A stretch of DNA of 64,000 nucleotides from positions 62,001 to 126,000 of the forward strand of contig NZ_BAWM01000098.1 of assembly GCF_000759675.1 (NCBI RefSeq). The letters run 5' to 3'. Under the pieces are notes generated by a model. It was given only the letters and a program-made list of their open reading frames with translations. It searched no databases and was not told where the DNA came from. This document shows positions 1 through 9,282 of this stretch, piece by piece. Positions within the stretch are counted from its first letter, which is position 1. The number at the start of each line of letters is the position of its first letter. The position numbers and the translations under genes were made by a program. Origin of the DNA: Neobacillus niacini. GTDB lineage: Bacteria > Bacillota > Bacilli > Bacillales > Cytobacillaceae.

Positions 1-2
1 TT

Positions 3-1073
3 TTTGGCCGCATAGGTGTTCTGTTTCTATTATTCTATTTGGGACTTGAATTCTCAGTAGGAAAACTAATTCGCTCCGGACGTTCTATTGTAGTAGGCGG
101 ATCGATTTATGTAGCGCTAAATTTCACTTTAGGTGTTATATACGGTGTTGTTACAGGTTTCCCTATTATGGAAACATTAATAATTGCTGGTCTTCTTAGT
201 GTCTCCTCCAGTGCCATTGTCGCAAAAGTTCTTGTAGATCTAAAAAGAACTGCCAATTCAGAAACAGAGCTAATCTTAGGAATTATTTTATTCGATGATA
301 TATTCCTAGCATTATTTCTCTCCGTTATGTCAGGACTTTTATTAGGTGGATCAACCACAGTTTTAGGAACAATCTTTTCGGTTCTTATTTCACTTGGATA
401 TATGATTCTCTTTTTTATTATTGCTAGAAAAGGTACACCTATTCTCAACAAACTATTAAACATTAAATCTAATGAAATCTTCATTCTTGTCATCTTCGCA
501 TCACTCTTTTTTATCGCAGGTTTTTCAGAAAAACTACATGTGGCCGAAGCTATTGGCGCATTATTATTAGGTTTAGTTTTCTCTGAAACGGAACATCGCG
601 AACGTATCGAACATTTGGTAATTCCATTTAGAGATTTCTTTGGTGCTTTATTCTTCTTCAGTTTTGGACTTAGTATTGATCCCTTTAGCTTAAGTGGAGC
701 CGTTTGGCTTGCTATTGGTGCCGTTATTCTTACAATTTTTAGTAACTTTGTAGCAGGAATGATTTCCGGGAGAAAAGCTGGTTTGTCGTATAAAGCTTCC
801 TCTAATATCGGATTGACAATCGTTTCTAGAGGTGAATTTTCGATCATTGTTGCTAACTTAGGACTAATGGGCGGCTTAATGCCTATCCTAAAACCATTTA
901 CGGCCGTTTATGTATTAATATTGGCTATTATTGGGCCACTATTAACGAAAGAGTCGAAAAATATTTATAACTTCCTAAATAAAATATTTAAATGGGAAAA
1001 AAGTAAAGGACCAAAAAGGGTCAAGGCAATTCCTAAACCACAAAATGACAATAAGAATAGCCCTGGTCTTTAA
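3..1073 (+). CDS. CPA2-family monovalent cation/proton antiporter, 5' truncated by window edge
   Basis: The reading frame is open from the first bases of the window, so the N-terminal part lies outside; about 356 codons are present. The protein is a chain of hydrophobic segments with the CPA2 (KefB/KhtU-like) pattern, including a glycine-rich stretch (GLEFSVGKL) near the visible start, a charged FDD motif in a membrane segment and the SRGEFSII motif late in the sequence. The family exchanges Na+ or K+ for protons at the cytoplasmic membrane. The C-terminus is short and basic with no obvious TrkA/RCK domain, so a separate regulatory subunit may lie upstream. A strong terminator follows at once. 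The family call is firm; the ion specificity is not. Confidence 0.85.
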   Translation, partial: FGRIGVLFLLFYLGLEFSVGKLIRSGRSIVVGGSIYVALNFTLGVIYGVVTGFPIMETLIIAGLLSVSSSAIVAKVLVDLKRTANSETELILGIILFDDIFLALFLSVMSGLLLGGSTTVLGTIFSVLISLGYMILFFIIARKGTPILNKLLNIKSNEIFILVIFASLFFIAGFSEKLHVAEAIGALLLGLVFSETEHRERIEHLVIPFRDFFGALFFFSFGLSIDPFSLSGAVWLAIGAVILTIFSNFVAGMISGRKAGLSYKASSNIGLTIVSRGEFSIIVANLGLMGGLMPILKPFTAVYVLILAIIGPLLTKESKNIYNFLNKIFKWEKSKGPKRVKAIPKPQNDNKNSPGL

Positions 1074-1080
1074 AAATGTG

Positions 1081-1126
1081 AAAAAGCTAACAAGATGGAC
1101 TAATTCATCCAAATGTTAGCTTTTTT
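1081..1126 (+). terminator. Intrinsic terminator of the antiporter gene
   Basis: The arms AAAAAGCTAACA and TGTTAGCTTTTTT pair around an inner stem and are followed by a T run, 8 bp after the stop codon. Confidence 0.85.
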
Positions 1127-1161
1127 CATATGAATTCAAATAAAATTAGGGAGGCACTCTA

Positions 1162-1455
1162 ATGGGTATAGGGTTAGCGATTATTTTGTTAACGTATATT
1201 TTATTATTAGTCATGTCCTATCAGATTATGACTCTCATAAATGAAAAGGACGATAAGCGAGGTTGTTTAATTATCAACAGGTCATATAAACATGCATATT
1301 CCATCCTGTTGTTCGGGATTCTTATCGTTTACACATTAATCAAACTTCCCCATATTAATTTAGAATCACAAACCATCAGTTATCTGATTCTTGCTAGTAA
1401 GTTTATTTCAGTCATTACATTAGCTATAAGTATTTTTCTCCTAAGCAAAAAATAA
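1162..1455 (+). CDS. Small membrane protein of unknown function
   Basis: 97 codons preceded by a good ribosome binding site (GGGAGGCACTCTA before ATG). The product has three hydrophobic segments at about residues 3-24, 46-62 and 73-94, separated by short charged loops, so it is probably an integral membrane protein. It lies downstream of the antiporter terminator and converges on the following minus-strand hydrolase. I do not recognise a family. Confidence 0.6.
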   Translation: MGIGLAIILLTYILLLVMSYQIMTLINEKDDKRGCLIINRSYKHAYSILLFGILIVYTLIKLPHINLESQTISYLILASKFISVITLAISIFLLSKK

Positions 1456-1470
1456 TCTTAACTTTAATTG

Positions 1471-2286
1471 TCAAAGTCCTTTTATCCAGCGTCCTGCCAT
1501 CTCAATCCAATTTGATACATCTGGCTGGAGGTGTAACTCATTATCTACATTTGCAGTCTCATCTGTTCCAAGTGATAAACCATGGACCCCGTTCGGATAG
1601 ATATGCATTTCCAAAGGTACTTTATTTTTTAACAGTGCACCTGCAAACATAAAGCTATTTTCAACGGGAACGGAAATATCCGCAAAGGTGTGCCATAAGA
1701 AAGTTGGAGGAGTGTTAGCGGTAACCTGTTTCTCCAATGATACCAGGTCTAGATGATCATCATCTTGACACTTGTCTCCTAATAAAGCTTGGAAACTGCC
1801 GCGATGTGCATTTGGACCTGATGTAATGACTGGGTAACAAAGGACTAAACCGTTTGGAGTGATTTGTTCCTTTGTATATTCTAGCTTTTCAAGTAAAAAC
1901 TCCTTGTCCCAGAATACACCAAGGCTTGCTGCCAAATGACCTCCAGCTGAAAAGCCTAGAACAATAATTTTATTGGTATCTACATTCCACTCTTCTGCAT
2001 GGTCTCGTATCTTTCTTATTGTTTTTGCCAATTGACATAGTGCAGATGGAAATACTGCAGGCTTTACACTGTAATTTAAGACACATGCATGAAATCCCAT
2101 GCCATTCAAACGGATTGCAACTGGTTCTGCCTCGCGTTCAGATGTAAATTGATACCCTCCTCCTGGACATATGACAATCATCGGTCTTTTTCGATTTGAA
2201 TCAATCTCTGGAGAATTATCTAGTATGTATGTGTACAAAGTACCCGTATCTTGTTCATAATTAATCTCTATTTTTTCATGTAGCAT
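1471..2286 (-). CDS. Alpha/beta hydrolase, acetyl-esterase/lipase-like
   Basis: 271 residues with a complete alpha/beta hydrolase layout. CPGGGY at about residues 40-45 forms the oxyanion-hole region, GFSAGG at about 111-116 is the nucleophile elbow with Ser113, and an Asp near 204 and a His in GVHGLS near 234 complete a plausible triad. The PGGGY form is typical of the BD-FAE/acetylxylan-esterase-like group. It has no signal peptide and is probably cytoplasmic. It lies downstream of the tryptophan dioxygenase gene but is separated by a terminator and a GerA remnant. A role as N-formylkynurenine formamidase, which is otherwise missing here, is possible but unsupported by sequence. Confidence 0.75.
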   Translation of the reverse strand: MLHEKIEINYEQDTGTLYTYILDNSPEIDSNRKRPMIVICPGGGYQFTSEREAEPVAIRLNGMGFHACVLNYSVKPAVFPSALCQLAKTIRKIRDHAEEWNVDTNKIIVLGFSAGGHLAASLGVFWDKEFLLEKLEYTKEQITPNGLVLCYPVITSGPNAHRGSFQALLGDKCQDDDHLDLVSLEKQVTANTPPTFLWHTFADISVPVENSFMFAGALLKNKVPLEMHIYPNGVHGLSLGTDETANVDNELHLQPDVSNWIEMAGRWIKGL

Positions 2287-2503
2287 ATGATCTCACCTTT
2301 CCTTTTAGAAATACATTATTAATTCTATCTGAATACACTATAAATTTGTATTGTTTTCCATTCTTATCCTATTAATGGATAGATTCCGGGAAGTGCACAA
2401 ATAATAAGATAAAATTGAAAATGGTGATTAAGATGCAACAGCTTTTCATTTTCTTGCTATTATATATCCTTGTATCATCCCTCATAGCATTTCTGGATTT
2501 TTT

Positions 2504-2758
2504 TCAAGGATGTGTAAAGGTAACCGGTACAATGAGTACATATGGAGTGCCTGTAATAAAAATAGCAACCCTTCCTTCGAGTAAATTTCCAACAACAACA
2601 TCAGGCCGTTCAGTATTTTGAACAGTTGGAAATGGCGAATGCTTTTGATCTTGGATAAAGTTTTCAATATAGGATGACTCGAGAATGCCATCTATTTTTA
2701 TTTTTTGAAGACGATTCTTTACTTCCCGTACAATAGATTCTTCTGCAATGCCCTTGAA
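2504..2758 (-). pseudogene. Remnant of a GerA-family spore germination protein
   Basis: The minus-strand frame from 2758 reads about 84 codons containing DGILESSYIE, SPFPTVQNTERPDVV and LLEGRVAI, followed by VLIVPVTF. These are hallmark blocks of the cytoplasmic domain of GerA-type (GerXA) spore germination proteins. Family members are about 480-520 residues and continue into membrane helices. Here the frame ends in a stop straight after VTF, the N-terminal half is missing, and there is no start or ribosome binding site. It is a clear remnant and supports a spore-forming host lineage. Confidence 0.8.
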
Positions 2759-2797
2759 TTTCCAAATTAATATAATTTATTTTACAAAGACCAATAT

Positions 2798-2835
2798 AAA
2801 AAATCCACCATTCATAAAGAAATGGTGGATTTTTC
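2798..2835 (-). terminator. Intrinsic terminator at the end of the tryptophan catabolic operon
   Basis: Near-perfect hairpin (AAATCCACCATT with AATGGTGGATTT) with T-rich flanks on both strands, immediately after the tryptophan 2,3-dioxygenase stop codon. Confidence 0.85.
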
Positions 2836-2836
2836 T

Positions 2837-3685
2837 CTATAATTTCGTTCGTAAGCTCCAAAGTTCAGGGAAGAAGTGCTGGTCTAGGACTCTTTTTAAA
2901 TAGGTCACACCAGAAGATCCTCCTGTTCCCTGCTTATGACCAATGATTCTTTCTACCGTACTCATATGATTGAATCGCCATAATTGCTGTTGATTGCCAA
3001 TATCAACTAGCTTCTCAGCCAGCTCGTATAAGTCCCAGTATTGGTCAACGTTACGGTAGACTGTCAGCCAAGCTTCTTCAACACTTTCATTAGGTTCATA
3101 GTTTTTGGACAAATCACGATTTAAGACCTCATCATCAACAGGAATTCCGCGAGCGACAAGCGCATGGATGGCTGCATCATAAATACTTGGTTTATGAAGA
3201 GCCTCCTGCATTTTTTCGTAAATTTGCGTTTGATGCTGGTAGACTGCTAGAGTATGAGCATTTTTGTTACCTAATGCAAATTCAATCATTCGGTTCTGAT
3301 AGGACTGGAATCCGGAAGATTGACCGAGTTTATCCCTAAACTCTAGGTACTCTGATGGTGTCAAAGTAGAAAGAACACTCCATGATTGAATCAACTGCTG
3401 CTGAATTCTTGAAACACGCGACAGAATTTTAAAGGATGGTTCTAAATCATTCTGGCGAATACACTTAATCGCTTCTGATAATTCATGAATAATTAATTTC
3501 ATCCATAATTCACTTGCTTGATGGATTATAATAAATAACATTTCATCATGGTGATCAGATAACCGGTGCTGACTATCTAAAATCTTATCAAGATGCAGAT
3601 AATCACCATACGACATTTCTTTTTGGAAATCTGTTTGAATCGTTTTTTCCAAACCGGTGCTTATGTTTTTTTCTGGTGTATTCAT
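2837..3685 (-). CDS. kynA: Tryptophan 2,3-dioxygenase
   Basis: 282 residues, the usual length of bacterial TDO. It opens the indole ring of L-tryptophan with O2 to N-formylkynurenine, as a cytoplasmic haem-dependent tetramer. Visible family features are YGDYLHLD and [18 protein letters not shown] near the N-terminus (substrate and haem pocket), [20 protein letters not shown] near the C-terminus with the proximal haem His at about residue 250, and the GTGGSSG loop. It is the last gene of a minus-strand operon, 42 bp after the permease, and is followed by a terminator. It supplies the entry step of the pathway encoded upstream. Confidence 0.95.
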   Translation of the reverse strand: MNTPEKNISTGLEKTIQTDFQKEMSYGDYLHLDKILDSQHRLSDHHDEMLFIIIHQASELWMKLIIHELSEAIKCIRQNDLEPSFKILSRVSRIQQQLIQSWSVLSTLTPSEYLEFRDKLGQSSGFQSYQNRMIEFALGNKNAHTLAVYQHQTQIYEKMQEALHKPSIYDAAIHALVARGIPVDDEVLNRDLSKNYEPNESVEEAWLTVYRNVDQYWDLYELAEKLVDIGNQQQLWRFNHMSTVERIIGHKQGTGGSSGVTYLKRVLDQHFFPELWSLRTKL

Positions 3686-3726
3686 GTAAAATTCTCCCCT
3701 GTTCTTATGTTTGTACTAATGTAAAT

Positions 3727-5145
3727 TTAATTTATATTCTCATTTAAAATATCATTCGTATCATTTCCTGATTTTTGAGTGTTGGATCTTTTTTTAAAAA
3801 AGAAATAGACAGCCGTTAAAAACAGTAACCATGGAATTCCGAATTGTAGCATAATCTTAAAATCTGTAAACCATGTAGTTATCATTAAACTCAACAGTAG
3901 AACTGCTCCTACGATCGTTAAATAAGGAAAGCCTATCATTTTTATTGGTAATTTCCGGCCATTCGACTTTTCCCACCTTCTTCTGAAAAATAAATGGGAA
4001 ACGAATACCATAAACCATGTAAAAATAGCACCGAACATTGAAATCCCCATCATAAACGCATAAGAGGAGCCTGGTAATAATGCATTTACTGCAGCTGCAA
4101 GGAAAATCCCTAAAGTAGAAATTCCAAGAGCCCTTAACGGTACTCCTTTTTTGCTTAGTTTACGTAAAAAAGCAGGAGCATCATTTCCCTGTGACAAAGA
4201 AAACATCATTCGGGTGGAAGCATAAAGTTGACTGTTCATAGCTGACAAGGCAGCTGTTAAAATAATAAAATTCATAATACCGGAAGCACCTGGGATATTT
4301 AAAAGTTCCATTACCTTTACAAAAGGACTTTCTTCTACTCCAGCCGATTTCCACGGAACAATCATTAACATAATGCCTAGGGTGATAATATAAAATGTTG
4401 ATAATCGGAATACCGTCGCTTTCAGAGCTTTCGGCACTGCAACGTCAGGATCCTTTGCCTCACCAGCTGTAACCGCTATCATTTCTGTTCCTAAAAAACT
4501 AAATAAGGAAATAAAGATAGCAACCCACATTCCCCACCATCCAAATGGTAAGAAGCCACCTGCGTTTACTATATTCTCAGGCCCCATATTCGACTGAGCT
4601 GAATTACCAAATAAAACATATGAACCTAAAAGAATGAAACCAACAATGGCACTTATTTTGATCATGGAGAACCAATACTCAAAGGTTGCAAAGGTATTTA
4701 CACTCGTGGCATTTACATAAATCAATACAGCCGCAAACAACAAAATCCAGACGAATCCAGGAACATCCGGGAACCAGTACTTCATATAAACAGCAATGGC
4801 ACTTACTTCTACCCCAACGGCAAGAACGTTTGCAATCCAATAGGAATAACGAACAAGGAAGCCAGCAAGAGGACTAACATATTTCTCAGATATGGTCCCA
4901 AAAGATCCAGAAGTTGGGTGAGCAACTGTCATTTCGGATAAACATCCCATTAAAAGTAAGACAATAAATGCACCAATTGCATAACTAAGTAATACACCAG
5001 GTCCTGCTGTGCTGATTGCAAGCCCGCTGCCAAGGAATAATCCCGTTCCAATCGCACATCCCATCGCAATCATCGTAAGCTGCTTCGTTTTTAATTCCCG
5101 CTTTAATCCCTTATCGTTGTTACTTATATTAGTATTGTTCTGCAT
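3727..5145 (-). CDS. APC-superfamily amino acid permease (probable tryptophan/kynurenine uptake)
   Basis: 472 residues with about 12 hydrophobic segments and the N-terminal amino acid permease signature (MGCAIGTGLFLGSG, residues about 28-41), as in the AAT family. It lies between kynureninase and tryptophan dioxygenase with gaps of 25 and 41 bp, so it is almost certainly co-transcribed with them. This suggests it imports tryptophan, kynurenine or a related amino acid, but the substrate is inferred from context only. The C-terminal tail is hydrophilic and cytoplasmic. The start has a GGGGG ribosome binding site 6 bp upstream. Confidence 0.85.
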   Translation of the reverse strand: MQNNTNISNNDKGLKRELKTKQLTMIAMGCAIGTGLFLGSGLAISTAGPGVLLSYAIGAFIVLLLMGCLSEMTVAHPTSGSFGTISEKYVSPLAGFLVRYSYWIANVLAVGVEVSAIAVYMKYWFPDVPGFVWILLFAAVLIYVNATSVNTFATFEYWFSMIKISAIVGFILLGSYVLFGNSAQSNMGPENIVNAGGFLPFGWWGMWVAIFISLFSFLGTEMIAVTAGEAKDPDVAVPKALKATVFRLSTFYIITLGIMLMIVPWKSAGVEESPFVKVMELLNIPGASGIMNFIILTAALSAMNSQLYASTRMMFSLSQGNDAPAFLRKLSKKGVPLRALGISTLGIFLAAAVNALLPGSSYAFMMGISMFGAIFTWFMVFVSHLFFRRRWEKSNGRKLPIKMIGFPYLTIVGAVLLLSLMITTWFTDFKIMLQFGIPWLLFLTAVYFFFKKRSNTQKSGNDTNDILNENIN

Positions 5146-5170
5146 ACACTGCCCCCTTTATCTTTTTGTT

Positions 5171-6442
5171 CTACGCTACGACTTCACGTTCATTCTCAAA
5201 CTTCTCATATTGCTTTTCTACCATAATTTTCTTTAGCATCTGAACCACTTCCCAAACTTCACTATACGAGGTATAAAGTGCAACTGGGGCTAGACGAATT
5301 ATGTTTGGAGCCCGGAAATCTGGAATGATCCCATTTTCCTTCAATGCCTTACAAATACGTGCAGCTTCATTATGCTCCAGGCTTACATGACCTCCACGAC
5401 TCACATCATCTTGAGGGTTACCTATGTTGAATCCCATATCGGATAACACTTGCTCTAACAAGTCCATCAAGAACCTATTTATTCTCAATGACTTTTCGCG
5501 TATATTTTCAATTCCTGCTTCTGCAAATATCTCTAACGCACCAAGTAAGGGTGCTAGACTCAAAACATGTGGTGTCCCAATTTGATAGGCTCCGGCTGAT
5601 TCAGCAGGTGTTAATGAATGTTCCATATCAAATTGTTTCTCTTTTTTAGAACCAAACCAGCCCGCAAGACCAGGAGCAGTTCCAAAGTGTTTTTTGTTTA
5701 CATATAATCCGCCAACACTTCCTGGACCACCATTTAAATGCTTATAATTGCACCAATAGGCAAAATCAACTCCCCATTCACTAAACGAATGCGGAATGGC
5801 ACCAATGGAATGACATCCATCAAAACCAATTAGGATACCTCTTTTATTCGCCTCCACTGTTAACCTCTTCATATCCAAGATTTGACCGCTTCGATAGAGA
5901 ACAGTTGGCAAAATAATAAGTGCAATTTCATCGGTCATAGCTTCAATAATATCCTCTTCTTCTAAGAAACGGCCATCGCGGCTTTTTACCCGAATAAGAT
6001 GTGTAACCGGATCAAAACCATGTATGCGAAGCTGACTTTGTAGAGCATAAATATCAGATGGGAAGGTTAATTCATCAGCGAGAATTTTTGACTTCTTTCC
6101 TTCCGGCTTGTAAAAAGTAGCAACAAGTTGATGCAAATTTACCGTGGTCGAACCCGTTACAATGACTTCGTCCGAAGAAGCACCTACTAACGGTGCCATC
6201 ATCTCTCCTAATTTTTCTGAAAGAAAAAACCATGGGTGTTTCCCTTTTGTCCAGCCATCGATTCCATGTTCTTTCCAATCATTTAATGATTCTAAAAGAG
6301 TACGTTCCGCTCTTTTTGAAAGGAGTCCTAATGAATTACCATCCATATAAATGGAATTCGGTTTTATGTAAAATTCTTCTCGAAATCTGTATAGGCTATC
6401 TTCTTTATCTAATTGTTTGGCATACTCTAATGTAAGAAACAT
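5171..6442 (-). CDS. kynU: Kynureninase
   Basis: 423 residues, matching bacterial kynureninases. This PLP enzyme cleaves L-kynurenine to anthranilate and L-alanine (or 3-hydroxykynurenine to 3-hydroxyanthranilate). Visible motifs are [14 protein letters not shown] at the N-terminus, [25 protein letters not shown] carrying the PLP-pairing Asp, and the PLP-lysine motif [10 protein letters not shown], followed by GGLYV and the GWFG loop. With an anthranilate-3-hydroxylase-type enzyme in the same cluster and no kynurenine 3-monooxygenase visible, its likely product here is anthranilate. Start ATG has GAGGAGAGG upstream. Confidence 0.95.
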   Translation of the reverse strand: MFLTLEYAKQLDKEDSLYRFREEFYIKPNSIYMDGNSLGLLSKRAERTLLESLNDWKEHGIDGWTKGKHPWFFLSEKLGEMMAPLVGASSDEVIVTGSTTVNLHQLVATFYKPEGKKSKILADELTFPSDIYALQSQLRIHGFDPVTHLIRVKSRDGRFLEEEDIIEAMTDEIALIILPTVLYRSGQILDMKRLTVEANKRGILIGFDGCHSIGAIPHSFSEWGVDFAYWCNYKHLNGGPGSVGGLYVNKKHFGTAPGLAGWFGSKKEKQFDMEHSLTPAESAGAYQIGTPHVLSLAPLLGALEIFAEAGIENIREKSLRINRFLMDLLEQVLSDMGFNIGNPQDDVSRGGHVSLEHNEAARICKALKENGIIPDFRAPNIIRLAPVALYTSYSEVWEVVQMLKKIMVEKQYEKFENEREVVA

Positions 6443-6487
6443 ACTTATCCTCTCCTCAATATATACTTCTATCTATATTCTATTATA

Positions 6488-7264
6488 TTATTTACAGGAG
6501 AATGATACACTTCCTAAATCTGCAAAGTTTACTTCAAATTGATCCCCTGATTTAAAACTAATCGCTTCCGTAATGGCACCACTAAGAATGATATCGCCTT
6601 TCTTTAAACCTCGCCCGGTTTCCCCAAGCTTGTTTACAGCCCAGGCAACCGCAGCTGCAGGATCTCCTAATACAGCAGCACCAGTACCAACCGTAACTAC
6701 TTCCGAATTCTTTAACATATTCACACCAATTTCTTTCAGGTTTATAAATTGAGGAGATACCCATCTGTCTCCAATGATGAATTTTGAGGATGAACAATTA
6801 TCAGCAACAACGTCTTCAAGAGTAAACTTGAAATCTAGGTAACGGCTATCAATAATCTCGATTGCTGGTGCCACAAATTTTGTAACCCTTAAAATATCTT
6901 CAGGTGTAATGGATGTACCTTGGATATCTTCATCCATTATGAATGCAATTTCAGGTTCTGCCTTGGGATGAATGAAACCGCTATATGGTAACCTCTCCCC
7001 ATCAGTTGCAAGCATATCATCCATTAGATACCCATAAATCGCTTCATGGACTCCCATCATCTCTTGCTTCGCTTTACTAGTTAAACCGAGTTTAACACCA
7101 ATTCTGTGATGACCCTCTTTTTCCTTTTGCTCAATCAGTTTTTGTTGTATTTCATATGCTTCCTCAATCGTTAGCGAAGGAAAGTCCGTGGTAATTTTTT
7201 CAACTTCTCTTTTATCTTTTTCTGCTGTTAATAAATAATCAACCATATCTTGCACCAGTTTCAT
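6488..7264 (-). CDS. 4-oxalocrotonate decarboxylase / 2-keto-4-pentenoate hydratase family enzyme
   Basis: 258 residues of the fumarylacetoacetase-like hydratase/decarboxylase family (DmpH/DmpE type). The segment GVKLGLTSKAKQEMMGV is closer to decarboxylases such as DmpH and NbaG than to hydratases. Acidic metal-binding residues are present in KAEPEIAF, with EIIDSRY further on. In the pathway it would decarboxylate 4-oxalocrotonate to 2-oxopent-4-enoate with Mg2+. No second paralogue, aldolase or acetaldehyde dehydrogenase is nearby, so the lower meta pathway must be encoded elsewhere. A terminator-like hairpin lies just upstream, between it and the dehydrogenase gene. Confidence 0.85.
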   Translation of the reverse strand: MKLVQDMVDYLLTAEKDKREVEKITTDFPSLTIEEAYEIQQKLIEQKEKEGHHRIGVKLGLTSKAKQEMMGVHEAIYGYLMDDMLATDGERLPYSGFIHPKAEPEIAFIMDEDIQGTSITPEDILRVTKFVAPAIEIIDSRYLDFKFTLEDVVADNCSSSKFIIGDRWVSPQFINLKEIGVNMLKNSEVVTVGTGAAVLGDPAAAVAWAVNKLGETGRGLKKGDIILSGAITEAISFKSGDQFEVNFADLGSVSFSCK

Positions 7265-7290
7265 GATTAAACCTCCTATTATTTAATGTG

Positions 7291-7312
7291 AAAAAGTGGC
7301 TGAGCAGCCACC
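7291..7312 (-). terminator. Terminator-like hairpin inside the tryptophan operon
   Basis: Perfect 7-bp arms (GTGGCTG and CAGCCAC) with a 2-nt loop. On the minus strand the hairpin is followed by TTTTT. It lies between the semialdehyde dehydrogenase and decarboxylase genes and could reduce read-through into the distal genes. Confidence 0.5.
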
Positions 7313-7327
7313 TTCTCAACTATATTC

Positions 7328-8794
7328 TTATAATTTCATCGTAATCGTCTTAGCCTCAGTGTAGAACTCGAAACTATGACGTCCGCCTTCCCTTCCTATA
7401 CCACTAGCCTTTGACCCGCCAAATGGGGTTCTTAAATCACGATAGTACCAGCAATTGATCCAGAATAAACCTGTATTAATCTGATCTGCTACACGATGGG
7501 CACGTCTTAAATCATTTGACCAAACTACTCCAGCCAAACCGTAAATGGAGTCATTGGCAATCTGAATGGCTTCCTCTTCTGTCTTAAATGGAATAACCAC
7601 TAATACGGGACCAAAGATTTCTTCCTGCGCTACTCTCATTTTATTATTTACATCATAAAGTACTGTTGGCTCGTAAAAGTTTCCTTCTGTTAATCCGTCA
7701 ACACGTTTACCACCAACAGCAAGTTTTGCACCTTCTGCTAATCCAATTTGAACATATTTATCAACGGTTTCTAAATGATTCATCGAAATAAGCGCGCCCA
7801 TATCTGTATTTTCATCCAATGGGTCTCCCACTCTTATTTTCTTAACTGCAGTGACAAATTTTTCGAGGAATTTTTCATAAACCGTTTCTTGTACTAACAG
7901 TCGTGAACCTGCTAGACAAATTTCTCCCTGATTTCTAAAAATCGCTTCTATCGAGCCTTGTACCGCTTCATCCAAGTCAGCATCATCAAACACAATATTA
8001 GCTGATTTTCCGCCCAATTCCAATGATACAGGGATTAATTGTGAAGCTGCATTTTTCATGACGGTTTTACCGGTTGTACTTTCTCCGACAAAGGAAATTC
8101 TGCGTACAGATGGATGGGTAGTCATCGCTGTACCAACCGTTGAACCTGGTCCGGTAAGAATATTCAATACGCCTGGTGGCAGCCCTGCTTCATTGGCAAT
8201 TTCACCTAACATGATTGCACTTAACGGTGTATAAGAGGCTGGCTTCACAATCACCGTGTTACCCGCAGCTAATGCAGCTGATGCTTTCCATGTCATTTGC
8301 ATAAAAGGTAAATTCCAAGGAATGATTAAGCTTGTGACACCAGCAGGAGCGTATTGTGTGTAGCTCATATGCTTGGAATGGTGATAATGTTCGTGATGAA
8401 TATATTTTGCCATTTCCGCAAAGAATCGTAAATTTGATGCAGCTCTAGGAATATCAAAATCTCTGCTTTCTTTTATCGGCTTACCAACATCTAATGTTTC
8501 AATCAGCGCCAACTCATCGACACGAGCCATGACAAGGTCTGACATACGGCAGAGGATCTTTGATCTTTCTTCAACTGGCATTTTGCTCCAAATTCCACTC
8601 TCATAAGTTGTTTGGGCCACTTGAATGGCTCTTCCCACATCCTTCACGCTGGCACTAGCGACTGCAGCTAACTTTTGATTTGTCGCTGGATTAATAGTAT
8701 CAAAGGTTTCTTCTGAATCAGCGTTTACATATTCTCCATTAATAAAAAGCTTTGCGTCCTTAATTTTCAGTTGTTCTTCAAGCAACTTACTCAT
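7328..8794 (-). CDS. 2-aminomuconate 6-semialdehyde dehydrogenase (NAD+)
   Basis: 488 residues of the aldehyde dehydrogenase superfamily. Visible are the catalytic Asn region ([11 protein letters not shown]), catalytic Glu in SLELGGKS, catalytic Cys in GEICLAGS and the late EEIFGPV motif. The position between a deaminase and a decarboxylase of the 2-aminomuconate route points to oxidation of 2-aminomuconate semialdehyde (NbaE-type); by sequence alone a hydroxymuconic semialdehyde dehydrogenase is equally possible. I chose ATG at 8794 because GGCGGTGAT lies just upstream; this start overlaps the end of the deaminase gene by 8 bp, which suggests translational coupling. Confidence 0.88.
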   Translation of the reverse strand: MSKLLEEQLKIKDAKLFINGEYVNADSEETFDTINPATNQKLAAVASASVKDVGRAIQVAQTTYESGIWSKMPVEERSKILCRMSDLVMARVDELALIETLDVGKPIKESRDFDIPRAASNLRFFAEMAKYIHHEHYHHSKHMSYTQYAPAGVTSLIIPWNLPFMQMTWKASAALAAGNTVIVKPASYTPLSAIMLGEIANEAGLPPGVLNILTGPGSTVGTAMTTHPSVRRISFVGESTTGKTVMKNAASQLIPVSLELGGKSANIVFDDADLDEAVQGSIEAIFRNQGEICLAGSRLLVQETVYEKFLEKFVTAVKKIRVGDPLDENTDMGALISMNHLETVDKYVQIGLAEGAKLAVGGKRVDGLTEGNFYEPTVLYDVNNKMRVAQEEIFGPVLVVIPFKTEEEAIQIANDSIYGLAGVVWSNDLRRAHRVADQINTGLFWINCWYYRDLRTPFGGSKASGIGREGGRHSFEFYTEAKTITMKL

Positions 8795-9263
8795 CAAAAT
8801 CACCGCCCTCTACTTCTAAAATCATCTCGACCTCGACAGCATTATTGTGGGGGAGTTGTGACACCCCTACTGCTGACCTCCCATGCCTCCCCTTATCACC
8901 AAATACCTCTACCAGCAAGTCGGAGGAACCATTCATTACTTTTGGCTGATCAGTAAAATCTGGCGAGCTGTTAACAAAACCAAGGATCTTGACAACCCTT
9001 TTCACTTTACTAAGGTCGCCTAGCTCATGTTTGATAACAGCTAAAAGATTCAACATACACTGTCTTGCTGCCTGATAACCTACTTCTATTGATACATCCT
9101 CGCCTAGTTTTCCACGATATTCATTCGTACCTTGACCCGAGGTAAATATAAGATTCCCTGTGCGAACACAGCTCACATAATTTCCAGATGCCGGGCGAAG
9201 AGGCGGAAGCACCATGCCCATTTGCTCTAATCTTTCTTCTGGGGACAACACTTTTTCTACCAT
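8787..9263 (-). CDS. RidA-family 2-aminomuconate deaminase
   Basis: 158 residues of the RidA/YjgF family. The C-terminal core [20 protein letters not shown] carries the conserved Arg that binds the carboxylate of enamine or imine substrates. In nitrobenzoate and anthranilate pathways a RidA-type deaminase (NbaF-like) hydrolyses 2-aminomuconate to 4-oxalocrotonate and ammonia, and the gene lies exactly where that step is needed. It is 19 bp downstream of the ACMS decarboxylase gene and overlaps the dehydrogenase gene. A generic RidA housekeeping role is less likely given the operon. Confidence 0.85.
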   Translation of the reverse strand: MVEKVLSPEERLEQMGMVLPPLRPASGNYVSCVRTGNLIFTSGQGTNEYRGKLGEDVSIEVGYQAARQCMLNLLAVIKHELGDLSKVKRVVKILGFVNSSPDFTDQPKVMNGSSDLLVEVFGDKGRHGRSAVGVSQLPHNNAVEVEMILEVEGGDFDE

Positions 9264-9282
9264 CTACTCATCTCATTTCCTA

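Noticed and set aside
107-847. 246-codon reading frame opposite the antiporter
   Set aside because: It is antisense to a clear membrane protein and has no ribosome binding site or family features.
1471-2286. Kynurenine formamidase assignment for the hydrolase
   Set aside because: The motifs fit acetyl-esterase-like enzymes, and a terminator plus a GerA remnant separate it from the kyn operon.
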